This document shows positions 1-6,757 of a DNA stretch of 9,722 nucleotides, piece by piece. Source of the DNA: Eubacterium sp. CAG:248 (GTDB lineage Bacteria > Bacillota > Clostridia > Lachnospirales > Lachnospiraceae); the NCBI GenBank assembly GCA_000436475.1, contig FR886127.1, positions 1 to 9,722 of the forward strand, written 5' to 3'. The notes below the pieces were generated by a model that was not told where the DNA came from, searched no databases, and was given only the letters and a program-made list of their open reading frames with translations. The position numbers were made by a program, and so were the translations under genes. Positions within the stretch are counted from its first letter, which is position 1, and the number at the start of each line of letters is the position of its first letter.

Positions 1-36
1 GGGATAGCGCGTAGCGCGGGTTCGTGAGTGTACGGG

Positions 37-63
37 TTAAGAAAGAGTAAATTATGATATAAT
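37..63 (+). promoter_or_regulatory. Candidate extended -10 promoter for the UPF0303 gene
   Basis: A perfect TATAAT lies at 58-63, preceded by TG at 55-56, giving the extended -10 form TGnTATAAT. The best -35-like hexamer, TTAAGA at 37-42, is only 15 bp upstream, so recognition probably rests mainly on the extended -10. Transcription would start near 70 and leave an untranslated leader of about 84 bases before the first gene. The rest of 1-153 shows no gene; its first 36 bases are clearly more GC-rich than what follows. Confidence 0.5.
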
Positions 64-153
64 AAACAAAAGTGAAGCAACTGTAAAATAGGATGGTAAC
101 AGAATGGTAGATAGAATACCAAATGAAATAATTGATTAAAGGAGTTAAAAGGT

Positions 154-633
154 ATGACTGCTAAAGAACTTATGAAACAATGTGAAGCTGAAGAGAAAGA
201 ATTGAAATTCAGGGAGTTTTCATCAGAAACAGCACTTGCTATTGGAATGGCGCTTATAGAAGAAGCGAAAAACCGTAACAATAAAATATGTATAGATATT
301 GCAATAGCTGGAAGAAGATTGTTCCATTATTCCAGTGATGGTAATGCTGTAAGTAATGATATTATGATCGAGCGTAAGAAAAAGACGGCGATGCATACCG
401 GACATAGTTCATTGTGGGCGCACTATATGCTTGAGGATTGTGGTATGAATATTAAAGAAAAGTGGGCATTAGAACCATCAGAGTATGCACAGGTGGGAGG
501 TGCATTTCCAATAAGACTAGAGAATTGCCAGACAGCAATAGGCACAATAACATGTTCTGGTTTTAATCATGAACAGGATCATAGTATTATTATAGATGTT
601 TGTAGAAAACTGAAAAAAGAAAATGTTTTGTAA
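154..633 (+). CDS. UPF0303 family / heme-degrading domain-containing protein
   Basis: This 159-residue cytosolic protein resembles the UPF0303 (YBR137W-like, GlcG/HbpS-fold) family, usually about 150-170 residues long. Family hallmarks visible are the ND-x-MIERKKK segment (about residues 68-77), the following HSS, and the C-terminal block GGAFPIR...GTITCSG...DH. Family names mention heme binding or degradation because of the HbpS-like fold, but no biochemical role can be read from this sequence, and the strict substrate is unknown. AAAGGAG at 138-144 lies 9 bases before the ATG and fixes the start. The next gene begins 41 bases after the stop in the same direction, so the two are probably co-transcribed. 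GlcG-like proteins often sit beside small-molecule oxidation genes, which fits the oxidoreductases here; that link is inference. No signal peptide or membrane segment is seen. Confidence 0.8.
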   Translation: MTAKELMKQCEAEEKELKFREFSSETALAIGMALIEEAKNRNNKICIDIAIAGRRLFHYSSDGNAVSNDIMIERKKKTAMHTGHSSLWAHYMLEDCGMNIKEKWALEPSEYAQVGGAFPIRLENCQTAIGTITCSGFNHEQDHSIIIDVCRKLKKENVL

Positions 634-674
634 ATTAATTGATATTATTTATTTTCAGGAGGTATGAAGCTTAT

Positions 675-1775
675 ATGGGTAAGTATCATTTTATAATAAT
701 AGGTTCAGGCTGGCGTTCGCTTTATTATGTCAGAATAGCAAAAGCAATGCCGGATATATTATGTCTAGATGCAATGTACTGCCGTACACAGGAAAAAGCA
801 GATAAGATGGCAGAAGAATTCGGTATACACACTACAACCTCTATAGAAGAGTGCGTAGGTTATAAACCGGATTTTGCTGTTGTAGCAGTAAATAAAACAA
901 GTATATGTGATGTATCAATAGAATGGATGGATAGAGGAATAACTGTTCTTTCTGAGACACCAGCAGCATTGGATATGGATTCGCTTAAAAAGTTATACAG
1001 ATATCATATGTCAGATGATAAAACAGATAAGAAGCAGGTTGTTGCTGAACAATACAGGGAATATCCATATAATAAAGCACGGATTAAGCTTGTTAATAGT
1101 GGTGTACTTGGCGATATCAGTTGTCTGAATATATCCCTTGCACACGAATATCATGGTTTCAGTCTTATAAGAGCATATCTTGGTATAAAAGCTGATGAAA
1201 ACTACACAGTGTCAGGTAAAATATATGAATTTCCGACAACTCAGACACTTACGAGATATGACAAATTTACAGATGGCAGAACAGCACCTAAAAAAAGATG
1301 TGTAGCAGCATTTGAGTTTGAGAGTGGAAAGGTTGCATGGTATGATTTTGACTCTGAGCAGTACCGCTCACCTATAAGAAAGAATATGATAAAGGTGCAG
1401 GGTGTCAGAGGAGAGCTTATTAATGATGAGATGTATTATCTTGATGATAAAAATGAAGGACAGTATCAAAAGATTGTGACAGATGTGAATGTAACACACA
1501 CTAAAGAAACTAATCCTAACCTGTCTACCGTTCGTGAAATAGAGAAAATAATGTGCGGTGAAAATGTACTGTATGAACCGGAATTAGGGCTGCATGGCTT
1601 GTCAGAGGATGAAACAGCAATAGCGGCTCTTATGATAGGAACAGCAAAGTATAGCAGAGGTGAGGCAGAATCACCATATAGCATGGAAGATGCATTTGCA
1701 GATGCATATGCGGCAATATTGCTTGATGAAGCAGTAAGGACAGGTAATAAAATTAGTAGTTGTATTGAAAAATAA
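675..1775 (+). CDS. Gfo/Idh/MocA family oxidoreductase, divergent (EKP lysine replaced by Thr)
   Basis: A 366-residue cytosolic protein with an N-terminal Rossmann domain and a C-terminal alpha/beta domain typical of NAD(P)-dependent Gfo/Idh/MocA oxidoreductases of sugars, polyols or related compounds. The dinucleotide loop is GSGWRS (residues 10-15), less canonical than GxGxxG. The segment normally carrying the EKP motif reads SETPAA (93-98), so the usual lysine is Thr95. The later AEQYREYP (124-131) matches the usual N/Q-x-R-x-x-P region, and HGFSLIRAYLG (160-170) may take the place of the GGG-D-x-G-x-H helix. The longer frame opens with TTG at 639, but AGGAGG at 657-662 lies 12 bases before the ATG at 675, which also puts the Rossmann strand right at the N terminus, so 675 is preferred. 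It probably shares a transcript with the upstream UPF0303 gene. Substrate unknown; it may be a non-canonical or non-redox family member. Confidence 0.82.
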   Translation: MGKYHFIIIGSGWRSLYYVRIAKAMPDILCLDAMYCRTQEKADKMAEEFGIHTTTSIEECVGYKPDFAVVAVNKTSICDVSIEWMDRGITVLSETPAALDMDSLKKLYRYHMSDDKTDKKQVVAEQYREYPYNKARIKLVNSGVLGDISCLNISLAHEYHGFSLIRAYLGIKADENYTVSGKIYEFPTTQTLTRYDKFTDGRTAPKKRCVAAFEFESGKVAWYDFDSEQYRSPIRKNMIKVQGVRGELINDEMYYLDDKNEGQYQKIVTDVNVTHTKETNPNLSTVREIEKIMCGENVLYEPELGLHGLSEDETAIAALMIGTAKYSRGEAESPYSMEDAFADAYAAILLDEAVRTGNKISSCIEK

Positions 1776-1822
1776 TAGGTAATGAATAGGTATTTCATGC
1801 ATCCCCTACAATAATAGTAGAA

Positions 1823-1872
1823 TGCAAAATAAATATAGAAATTTAATTATAGAATAGATTGCAAAATAAATA
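1823..1872 (+). repeat. Pair of exact 13-bp direct repeats upstream of the second oxidoreductase
   Basis: TGCAAAATAAATA occurs at 1823-1835 and again at 1860-1872, an offset of 37 bp, in the 108-base gap between the two oxidoreductase genes. The second copy runs almost into the Shine-Dalgarno of the downstream gene. The gap is very AT-rich, so chance is possible, but exact 13-mers so close together could be paired regulator sites or a small duplication. A TACAAT at 1807-1812 could serve as a -10, though no good -35 accompanies it. Confidence 0.4.
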
Positions 1873-1883
1873 AGAAAGGAACC

Positions 1884-3047
1884 ATGAATAATATGCAGAA
1901 CAAAATATTAAGAGTAGCTCTTATAGGCGTTGGAAATATGGGAAAGAAATATGCACAGATGATTGTATCAGGTGAAGTTGCAAACATGAAGCTGACAGCA
2001 GTAGTTATACGAAGAGATGAACTTATGGAGTGGGGTGAAGCACTTGTAAATGTTGATGGTGGGCATGTAAGAATATTTAGAAGTGCAGATGATATGTTTA
2101 AAGCAGAAGATGTAGATACATTATTTGATGCAGTTATTATAGCAACTCCGCATAAAACACATGCTAAGCTTGCGGTACAGGCATTTTCACTGGGAAAGGA
2201 TGTTTTGTGCGATAAACCGGCAGCATCAGATATAGGGGAAGCACTTACTATGAATGAGGCAGCTAAAAAGAGCGCAAGAATATATGGTATGGTATTTCAT
2301 CAAAGATTATATCCTAAGTATATGAAGATTAAGAGTATGATTGATGCAGGTGAGCTGGGTAAGCTAAGAAGGGTGAATCTTATTAATTCAAGATATTTAA
2401 GAACATCATATTATCATCATTCTGGCGCCTGGAGAAGCAGCTTTGCTGGAGAAGGCGGCGGTGCACTTATTAACCAGGGACAGCATATACTTGATATGTT
2501 CCAGTATCTTTTTGGCATGCCGCAGAGAATGTTTGCGCTTATACCTTTTGGCAAATATAATGATTTTGCAGTAGATGATGAAGATACTATTATTATGGAT
2601 TATGATGATGGCATGACAGCTTCATTTGTACTGACAACGGGAGAAGCGTGTCATGAAGAAAGACTTGAAATAATAGGAACAAAAGCAAAGCTGCTGCTTG
2701 AAGATAATACGCTTACTATAACAAGACATCAGGATGTAGAAGAATATATAAAAACTGAAATGGTTAATTCAAGGGAAAATATGCAATATACTAAGGAAAC
2801 AATTGAGTTCCCAAAGACACCAGAGCCATATGTAGAACTGCTTGAAAGATTTGCCAGAGCTTCATTAGAACATGATGATACATATCTTGTAGCGAAAGGC
2901 GAGGAGGGGCTTAATTCACTGATGTTGTGCGCAGGAGCTTATTATTCAGCATGTAATGGTATTCAGGTTAAGCTTCCTGTTGCTTCAGAGGATTATAGCA
3001 GACTTATGGAAGAATTGATTACAAAGGAAAAGAACATAAAAAAATAA
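1884..3047 (+). CDS. Gfo/Idh/MocA family oxidoreductase (canonical)
   Basis: A 387-residue cytosolic NAD(P)-dependent oxidoreductase. The Rossmann domain has GVGNMG (residues 15-20), an IIATPHKTHAKLA segment (85-97) and the cofactor/catalytic CDKPAA motif with Lys111. The C-terminal substrate domain shows HQRLYP (139-144), then GGGALINQGQHILD (191-204) with the conserved His201 and Asp204. Length and motif order are normal for the family. The likely reaction is reversible oxidation of a sugar, inositol or amino-sugar hydroxyl, but the substrate cannot be deduced. Start choice is uncertain: AAAGGA (1875-1880) is only 3 bases before the ATG at 1884 but 12 before the in-frame ATG at 1893. Neighbouring genes use 7-12 base spacers, so 1893 may be the true start, which would remove three residues. 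It may be in one operon with the two upstream genes; the 108-base gap leaves room for a separate promoter. A strong hairpin terminator follows. Confidence 0.9.
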   Translation: MNNMQNKILRVALIGVGNMGKKYAQMIVSGEVANMKLTAVVIRRDELMEWGEALVNVDGGHVRIFRSADDMFKAEDVDTLFDAVIIATPHKTHAKLAVQAFSLGKDVLCDKPAASDIGEALTMNEAAKKSARIYGMVFHQRLYPKYMKIKSMIDAGELGKLRRVNLINSRYLRTSYYHHSGAWRSSFAGEGGGALINQGQHILDMFQYLFGMPQRMFALIPFGKYNDFAVDDEDTIIMDYDDGMTASFVLTTGEACHEERLEIIGTKAKLLLEDNTLTITRHQDVEEYIKTEMVNSRENMQYTKETIEFPKTPEPYVELLERFARASLEHDDTYLVAKGEEGLNSLMLCAGAYYSACNGIQVKLPVASEDYSRLMEELITKEKNIKK

Positions 3048-3108
3048 TGCAAGAAGAATAATACAAGAAAGACAATAAAATAAAAGATAACAAAATAAAA
3101 ATATAGTA

Positions 3109-3141
3109 TAAAATGCTGCCACATAAAATGGCAGCATTTTA
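3109..3141. terminator. Bidirectional intrinsic terminator between convergent genes
   Basis: A perfect 12-bp stem is formed by 3109-3120 and 3130-3141 around a 9-base loop. The core is AAATGCTGCC pairing with GGCAGCATTT. The A/T ends of the stem give a U-tract on both strands. It lies between the forward oxidoreductase (stop at 3047) and the reverse methyltransferase (stop at 3150), exactly where a shared terminator is expected. Confidence 0.9.
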
Positions 3142-3149
3142 ATTAGTGA

Positions 3150-4049
3150 TTAATATTCAGAACTGCACCATCTTCCAGAAGCGCCACAAGGAAGAACGAG
3201 TCCGTTGGATGATACAGGAAGTCCTACTTCGTTTGAGCTGCAGTAACCGTCAAAGTTTTTAAGCTCTGTGCTTAACATATATGTAAGAACCGCTGGCTGA
3301 AGCCCTGTTGTATATGAGTTAATGAGGAAGAATAATGGTTCCTCAGAAAGAAGCTGTGCACATAACTTTACAAGTGGATGTATGGCTTCTTCTATTTTCC
3401 ATATTTCGCCTTTAGGTCCTCTTCCATATGAAGGAGGGTCCATAATGATGGCATCGTAGTGATTGCCACGTCTTATTTCTCTCTCAACGAACTTAACACA
3501 ATCATCAACTATCCAGCGGATAGGTTTGTCAATAAGACCGGAAGATGTGGCATTTTCCTTAGCCCATGCAATGATACCTTTAGATGCATCAACGTGTGTT
3601 ACATGTGCCCCGGCTGCAGCGCATGCAAGAGTTGCACCACCGGTATATGCAAAAAGATTAAGAACCTTTATCTGTCTATTGGCATCCTTTTCCTTAGCTT
3701 TCTTTATTATGCCTGAAAACCAGTCCCAGTTAGCAGCCTGCTCTGGAAATATACCTGTATGCTTGAAGCTGAAAGGTTTTAAGTTAAAAGTAAGAGGCAC
3801 ATCAAGAGAAGGACTTTGATAGTTAATAGTCCAGCTCTGTGGAAGATCAAAGAACTCCCATTCACCGCCGCCTTTTGAGCTTCTGTGATAATGACCATTC
3901 ATGTGTTTCCATCTTTTATCGTTTTTAGGGGTATCCCATATGACCTGTGGGTCTGGACGTACAAGGATATAATCTCCCCATCGTTCAAGTTTTTCACCAC
4001 ATGATGTATCTATAACTTCATAGTCTTTCCAGTTATCTGCAATAAACAT
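3150..4049 (-). CDS. Class I SAM-dependent methyltransferase (RlmI/YccW-like, rRNA methyltransferase family)
   Basis: A 299-residue cytosolic Rossmann-fold methyltransferase of the Methyltrans_SAM/COG1092 type. Motif I is NLFAYTGGAT (131-140), with the ribose-binding acidic residue at Asp154 in HVDASKG. The catalytic motif IV is DPPSYGRG (204-211), and INSYTTGL (243-250) is the following strand. DPPSYGRG in this setting is typical of enzymes that methylate bases in RNA, as RlmI does at C5 of cytidine in 23S rRNA. The roughly 100 N-terminal residues form a short substrate domain, and no full PUA domain is evident, so the exact target is unknown. The minus-strand Shine-Dalgarno AAAGGA (4061-4066) is 11 bases from the ATG. 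It appears monocistronic, convergent with the preceding block and ending at the shared terminator. Its leader may run through the structured element at 4095-4246. Confidence 0.88.
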   Translation of the reverse strand: MFIADNWKDYEVIDTSCGEKLERWGDYILVRPDPQVIWDTPKNDKRWKHMNGHYHRSSKGGGEWEFFDLPQSWTINYQSPSLDVPLTFNLKPFSFKHTGIFPEQAANWDWFSGIIKKAKEKDANRQIKVLNLFAYTGGATLACAAAGAHVTHVDASKGIIAWAKENATSSGLIDKPIRWIVDDCVKFVEREIRRGNHYDAIIMDPPSYGRGPKGEIWKIEEAIHPLVKLCAQLLSEEPLFFLINSYTTGLQPAVLTYMLSTELKNFDGYCSSNEVGLPVSSNGLVLPCGASGRWCSSEY

Positions 4050-4094
4050 ATATTGTGTAATCCTTTCTTTGTTATATGTGATATGAGCATAAAA

Positions 4095-4246
4095 GTGGGA
4101 TGATAATCCTACGATATGCTAATATTAGGTAGGGTGCTATGTGCCAGTGACACATGTTTAGCACGGACCGAAGCGTAGCGTAGACGTTGGAGTGCGTAGC
4201 ACAGAACAATCCATAGATATCAAAGTTGGTGGCTTTTGCCCCCGAC
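4095..4246. other. GC-richer structured intergenic element, possibly a dispersed repeat or ncRNA
   Basis: This block is visibly richer in G+C than the AT-rich sequence on both sides. GTGGGAT (4095-4101) pairs with ATCCTAC (4106-4112) across GATA, and CCTAC (4108-4112) can instead pair with GTAGG (4129-4133). GTGCTA (4134-4139) pairs with TAGCAC at 4159-4164, with TGTG/CACA stacked inside, or alternatively with TAGCAC at 4197-4202. GTTGG (4225-4229) pairs with CCGAC (4242-4246) around GGC-TTTT-GCC. Two of these helices need a G-U wobble that exists only in plus-strand RNA, hinting at plus orientation, yet the clearest nearby promoter points the other way. From memory, near-identical blocks recur between genes in Lachnospiraceae; this was not searched. 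A 72-codon reverse frame here is not believed to be a gene. Confidence 0.45.
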
Positions 4247-4249
4247 ATC

Positions 4250-4265
4250 ATACTTATATAAGTAT
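4250..4265. promoter_or_regulatory. Perfect 16-bp palindrome, possible operator
   Basis: ATACTTATATAAGTAT is a perfect palindrome. It overlaps the -10 of the candidate reverse promoter (AGTATA at 4261-4266 on the plus strand). A symmetrical site over a -10 is where a dimeric repressor could act. It is fully A/T apart from the two G/C positions, so a chance dyad cannot be excluded. Confidence 0.3.
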
Positions 4266-4290
4266 ATAACATTCCATATGATAAGGGCAA
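4261..4290 (-). promoter_or_regulatory. Candidate sigma-A promoter for the methyltransferase
   Basis: Read on the minus strand, TTGCCC (4290-4285) is an 18-bp spacer from TATACT (4266-4261), a 4/6 match at -35 and 5/6 at -10. Transcription would start near 4254, giving a leader of about 205 bases that runs through the structured element before the methyltransferase start at 4049. No better reverse promoter is visible nearer the gene. Confidence 0.35.
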
Positions 4291-4408
4291 GGAAATGTTT
4301 TTGTTAGAGGTATGTAGGCATTTTTATGTACACCTTGTTATTTTCAGAGTTAATTGCAATATGCAGGATATAGTTCTTTACAGTGACGTATTGTTAAGAT
4401 AAATTTTA

Positions 4409-4444
4409 TTGAAAAATCCATATTTTTACTGTAACATATAACAG
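4409..4444 (+). promoter_or_regulatory. Candidate promoter with overlapping dyad upstream of the SulP gene
   Basis: TTGAAA (4409-4414) and TAACAT (4432-4437) are separated by 17 bp, 5/6 and 4/6 matches to the sigma-A consensus. The imperfect palindrome CTGTAACATATAACAG (4429-4444) covers the -10 and could be an operator. The leader would be about 90 bases. The remaining sequence between 4291 and 4532 is AT-rich and shows nothing else firm. Confidence 0.35.
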
Positions 4445-4532
4445 ATAAAAAATATAAATTGTGATATGGTATTAGTGTTAAAAGTAACTATTGATAATTA
4501 CATTATGTATATAAGGAAAGGAAAATGCACAT

Positions 4533-6752
4533 TTGAAAAATATATCTTTTAAAACAGCAAAGAACGATATTATAGCAGGCATTATTGTGGCACTTGTATC
4601 TATTCCTATATCTATGGGGTATGCACAGATAGCAGGATTGCCAGCGGCGTATGGGTTATATGGTTCATTACTTCCTGTACTTGTGTATGCATTTACAACA
4701 AGTTCACCACAGTTTGTGTTTGGTGTAGATGCCACTCCTGCAGTGCTGGTTGGAGGGACACTTGCAGCACTTGGAGTAACAACAGGTTCAGATGAAGCGA
4801 TGCGGCTTGTACCAGCTATAACGCTTGTAGTTGCAGCATGGCTTTTAATATTCAGCCTTATAAAAGCTGGTAGAATAGTGAACTACATATCCACCCCGGT
4901 CATGGGCGGTTTCATAAGTGGGATAGGAATTACTATTATACTTATGCAGGTGCCTAAGCTGTTTGGAGGAACGGCAGGTACAGGCGAGCTTATAGAGCTC
5001 ATTCTGCATATAACAGACCAGTTGAAATATTTTAATGTATTGTCGGCAGTTCTGGGATTCGGAACAGTTGTGATTATTCTTGTCTGTAAAAAATATATGC
5101 CGAAGTTTCCAATGTCGGTTGTACTTATGGTACTTGGAGCTATGGCAACAGCATTTTTACATATAGACAGATTCGGTGTAAAACATCTTCCACATGTAGA
5201 TGCAGGATTTCCTAAGCTTTCTATTCCGGATGTTACATTACTTCGCGATAATACATCAGAGATAGTTGTTCTAGGACTTACATGTGCACTTGTTATTATG
5301 GCACAGACTTTGCTGGCAACGAACAATTATGCAAACAGATATGGTTATAAGGTTGATAATAACAGAGAAGTTCTTGCATATTCTCTTGCAAATGTGGCAT
5401 CGGCAGTATCAGGAGGATGTCCACTGAATGGAAGTGTGTCAAGAACAGGCATTGCAGACCAGTTTGGATGTAAGACACAGCTTATGTCAGTGACAGCCGC
5501 TGTAACCATGCTTGTTGTTTTGTTTGCAACACCGCTTCTTGAATATCTTCCTGTACCAATACTTACTGGTATCGTTGTGGCAGCACTTATAGGTATAGTG
5601 GAGTACAAGCTGGCAGATAAGTTAAGAAAGGTTAACAGAGCTGAATTTTTTATTTTTCTTGCTGCTATGTTCGGAGTGCTTTTATTCGGAACAATATATG
5701 GTGTAATAATAGGTGTTATTCTTTCATTTATAGCAGTGATTATAAGAGCGGTTGTTCCACCAAGATCACTTCTTGGATGTATACCAGGTCATGAAGGCTT
5801 CTATAATCTTAACCGTAACAGGAATGCGCTTGAGATACAACATGTTGTGATGTACAGATTCAGTGGCAATCTTTTCTTTGCAAATGTGTCTACATTTTTA
5901 CAGGATATAGAAAATGCGATAAAAGATGATACAAGAGTTGTTATAGTTGATGCAAGTGGTATAGGAAGCATAGACATAACAGCAGCCGACAGACTTGTTT
6001 CGTTTAATAAGATTCTTAAAGATAAAGGCCTACGTTTTTATATAACAGAGCATGTTGGTAATGTTAACGATCAGCTAAGAAAGCTAGGTGCTGGATGTCT
6101 TGTGGAAGAGGGTGTCACACGAAGAACTATATCACTTGCGTTAAGAGATGCTGGCGTTGACAGACCTTATCCACTTGCAGGTACACTAGAACAGACAGAG
6201 GCACATAATGATTTTATAGAGGACAATGAAAGACTTGCAGAGATAGAGTGGGCATTTGGCGAGGATGCATCGGAATGGCTTGATAAGTTTGCAGTGCAGA
6301 TGACAGATGATATCACACATATGGATGAAAATAATGAGCATATTCCGGATAATGTACTTGCAGAGGCTGAAAGTAAGAATACATGGGGACGTATTGGTCT
6401 GTTTGATGAGGATGAGCTTCTTGAGAGAGTTGAGATGCATTTATCAGAGCTTACACAAAACAATAGCAATGCAGAAGAGTTAGAAGAAAGAATCGAAGAG
6501 CGAAGATTAAGACTTGAGGCAAAGATTGCAAAGCTTAATCCGGATGCACTTGCACACCTAAGACAGCACAGAAGAGAGGTTATGCTGCATTTTAAGGAGA
6601 ATAATCCTGAGGCATATAAGCATATGATGGAACGCAGAATGGAGCATATAAGTAAGCTTGAGAAGGAAAATCCGGAGCTGGCTGCCAAGATGAAGAAACT
6701 GTATAAGCTGGATGATATTGCAGGTGATTACAGTAGTGTTAAAGAAAGGTAA
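4533..6752 (+). CDS. SulP family inorganic anion transporter with STAS domain and long C-terminal extension
   Basis: A 739-residue inner-membrane transporter of the SLC26/SulP family, which moves sulfate, bicarbonate or other anions. The start is TTG, supported by AAAGGA at 4517-4522, 10 bases upstream; the nearby ATG at 4525 opens only a three-codon frame. The membrane domain (about 10-410) has the family signatures: the MGYAQIAGLPAAYGLYGS stretch (28-45) and GGCPLNGSVSRTG (294-306), plus many hydrophobic helices. The cytosolic STAS domain (about 435-540) contains IVDASGIGSIDITAADRL (471-488), whose loop corresponds to the regulatory or phosphorylatable loop of STAS proteins. Beyond about 550, where most bacterial SulPs end, lies an acidic then basic, helix-forming tail of roughly 190 residues with a 22-residue repeat. 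The ABC-F gene follows after 5 bases, and its ribosome site lies inside this gene's last codons, implying one transcript and coupled translation. The transported ion is not determinable here. Confidence 0.92.
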   Translation: MKNISFKTAKNDIIAGIIVALVSIPISMGYAQIAGLPAAYGLYGSLLPVLVYAFTTSSPQFVFGVDATPAVLVGGTLAALGVTTGSDEAMRLVPAITLVVAAWLLIFSLIKAGRIVNYISTPVMGGFISGIGITIILMQVPKLFGGTAGTGELIELILHITDQLKYFNVLSAVLGFGTVVIILVCKKYMPKFPMSVVLMVLGAMATAFLHIDRFGVKHLPHVDAGFPKLSIPDVTLLRDNTSEIVVLGLTCALVIMAQTLLATNNYANRYGYKVDNNREVLAYSLANVASAVSGGCPLNGSVSRTGIADQFGCKTQLMSVTAAVTMLVVLFATPLLEYLPVPILTGIVVAALIGIVEYKLADKLRKVNRAEFFIFLAAMFGVLLFGTIYGVIIGVILSFIAVIIRAVVPPRSLLGCIPGHEGFYNLNRNRNALEIQHVVMYRFSGNLFFANVSTFLQDIENAIKDDTRVVIVDASGIGSIDITAADRLVSFNKILKDKGLRFYITEHVGNVNDQLRKLGAGCLVEEGVTRRTISLALRDAGVDRPYPLAGTLEQTEAHNDFIEDNERLAEIEWAFGEDASEWLDKFAVQMTDDITHMDENNEHIPDNVLAEAESKNTWGRIGLFDEDELLERVEMHLSELTQNNSNAEELEERIEERRLRLEAKIAKLNPDALAHLRQHRREVMLHFKENNPEAYKHMMERRMEHISKLEKENPELAAKMKKLYKLDDIAGDYSSVKER
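6537..6734 (+). repeat. Three-unit, 22-residue degenerate protein repeat in the SulP tail
   Basis: Units begin at residues 669, 691 and 713 of the SulP protein with an exact 22-residue (66-base) period. Each opens with NP(D/E), continuing as NPDALAHLRQHRRE, NPEAYKHMMERRME and NPELAAKMKKLYKL. Units 1 and 2 share N-P-acid-A, a His at position 7 and an RR pair at positions 12-13; unit 3 is weaker. The spacing suggests helical hairpins separated by NP caps. The DNA copies are diverged, so this is an old protein repeat rather than a recent duplication. Confidence 0.6.
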
Positions 6753-6757
6753 TTGTT

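Noticed and set aside
639..674. TTG-initiated 12-residue N-terminal extension of the first oxidoreductase
   Set aside because: It starts upstream of the AGGAGG at 657-662 and would add residues ahead of the Rossmann strand; ATG at 675 fits the ribosome site.
3459..3819. Two forward frames antisense to the methyltransferase
   Set aside because: They oppose the region holding motifs I and IV of the methyltransferase and have low-complexity or Cys-rich translations typical of shadow frames.
4072..4290. 72-codon reverse open frame in the divergent intergenic region
   Set aside because: It covers the hairpin-rich element, has no convincing Shine-Dalgarno and no recognisable domain. If the element is repeated in related genomes, similar peptides would recur simply because the DNA does.
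6167..6688. 173-codon reverse frame opposite the SulP tail
   Set aside because: A Ser/Leu/Ile-rich translation arising from the antisense of Glu/Lys/Arg-rich helical coding; no supporting signals.
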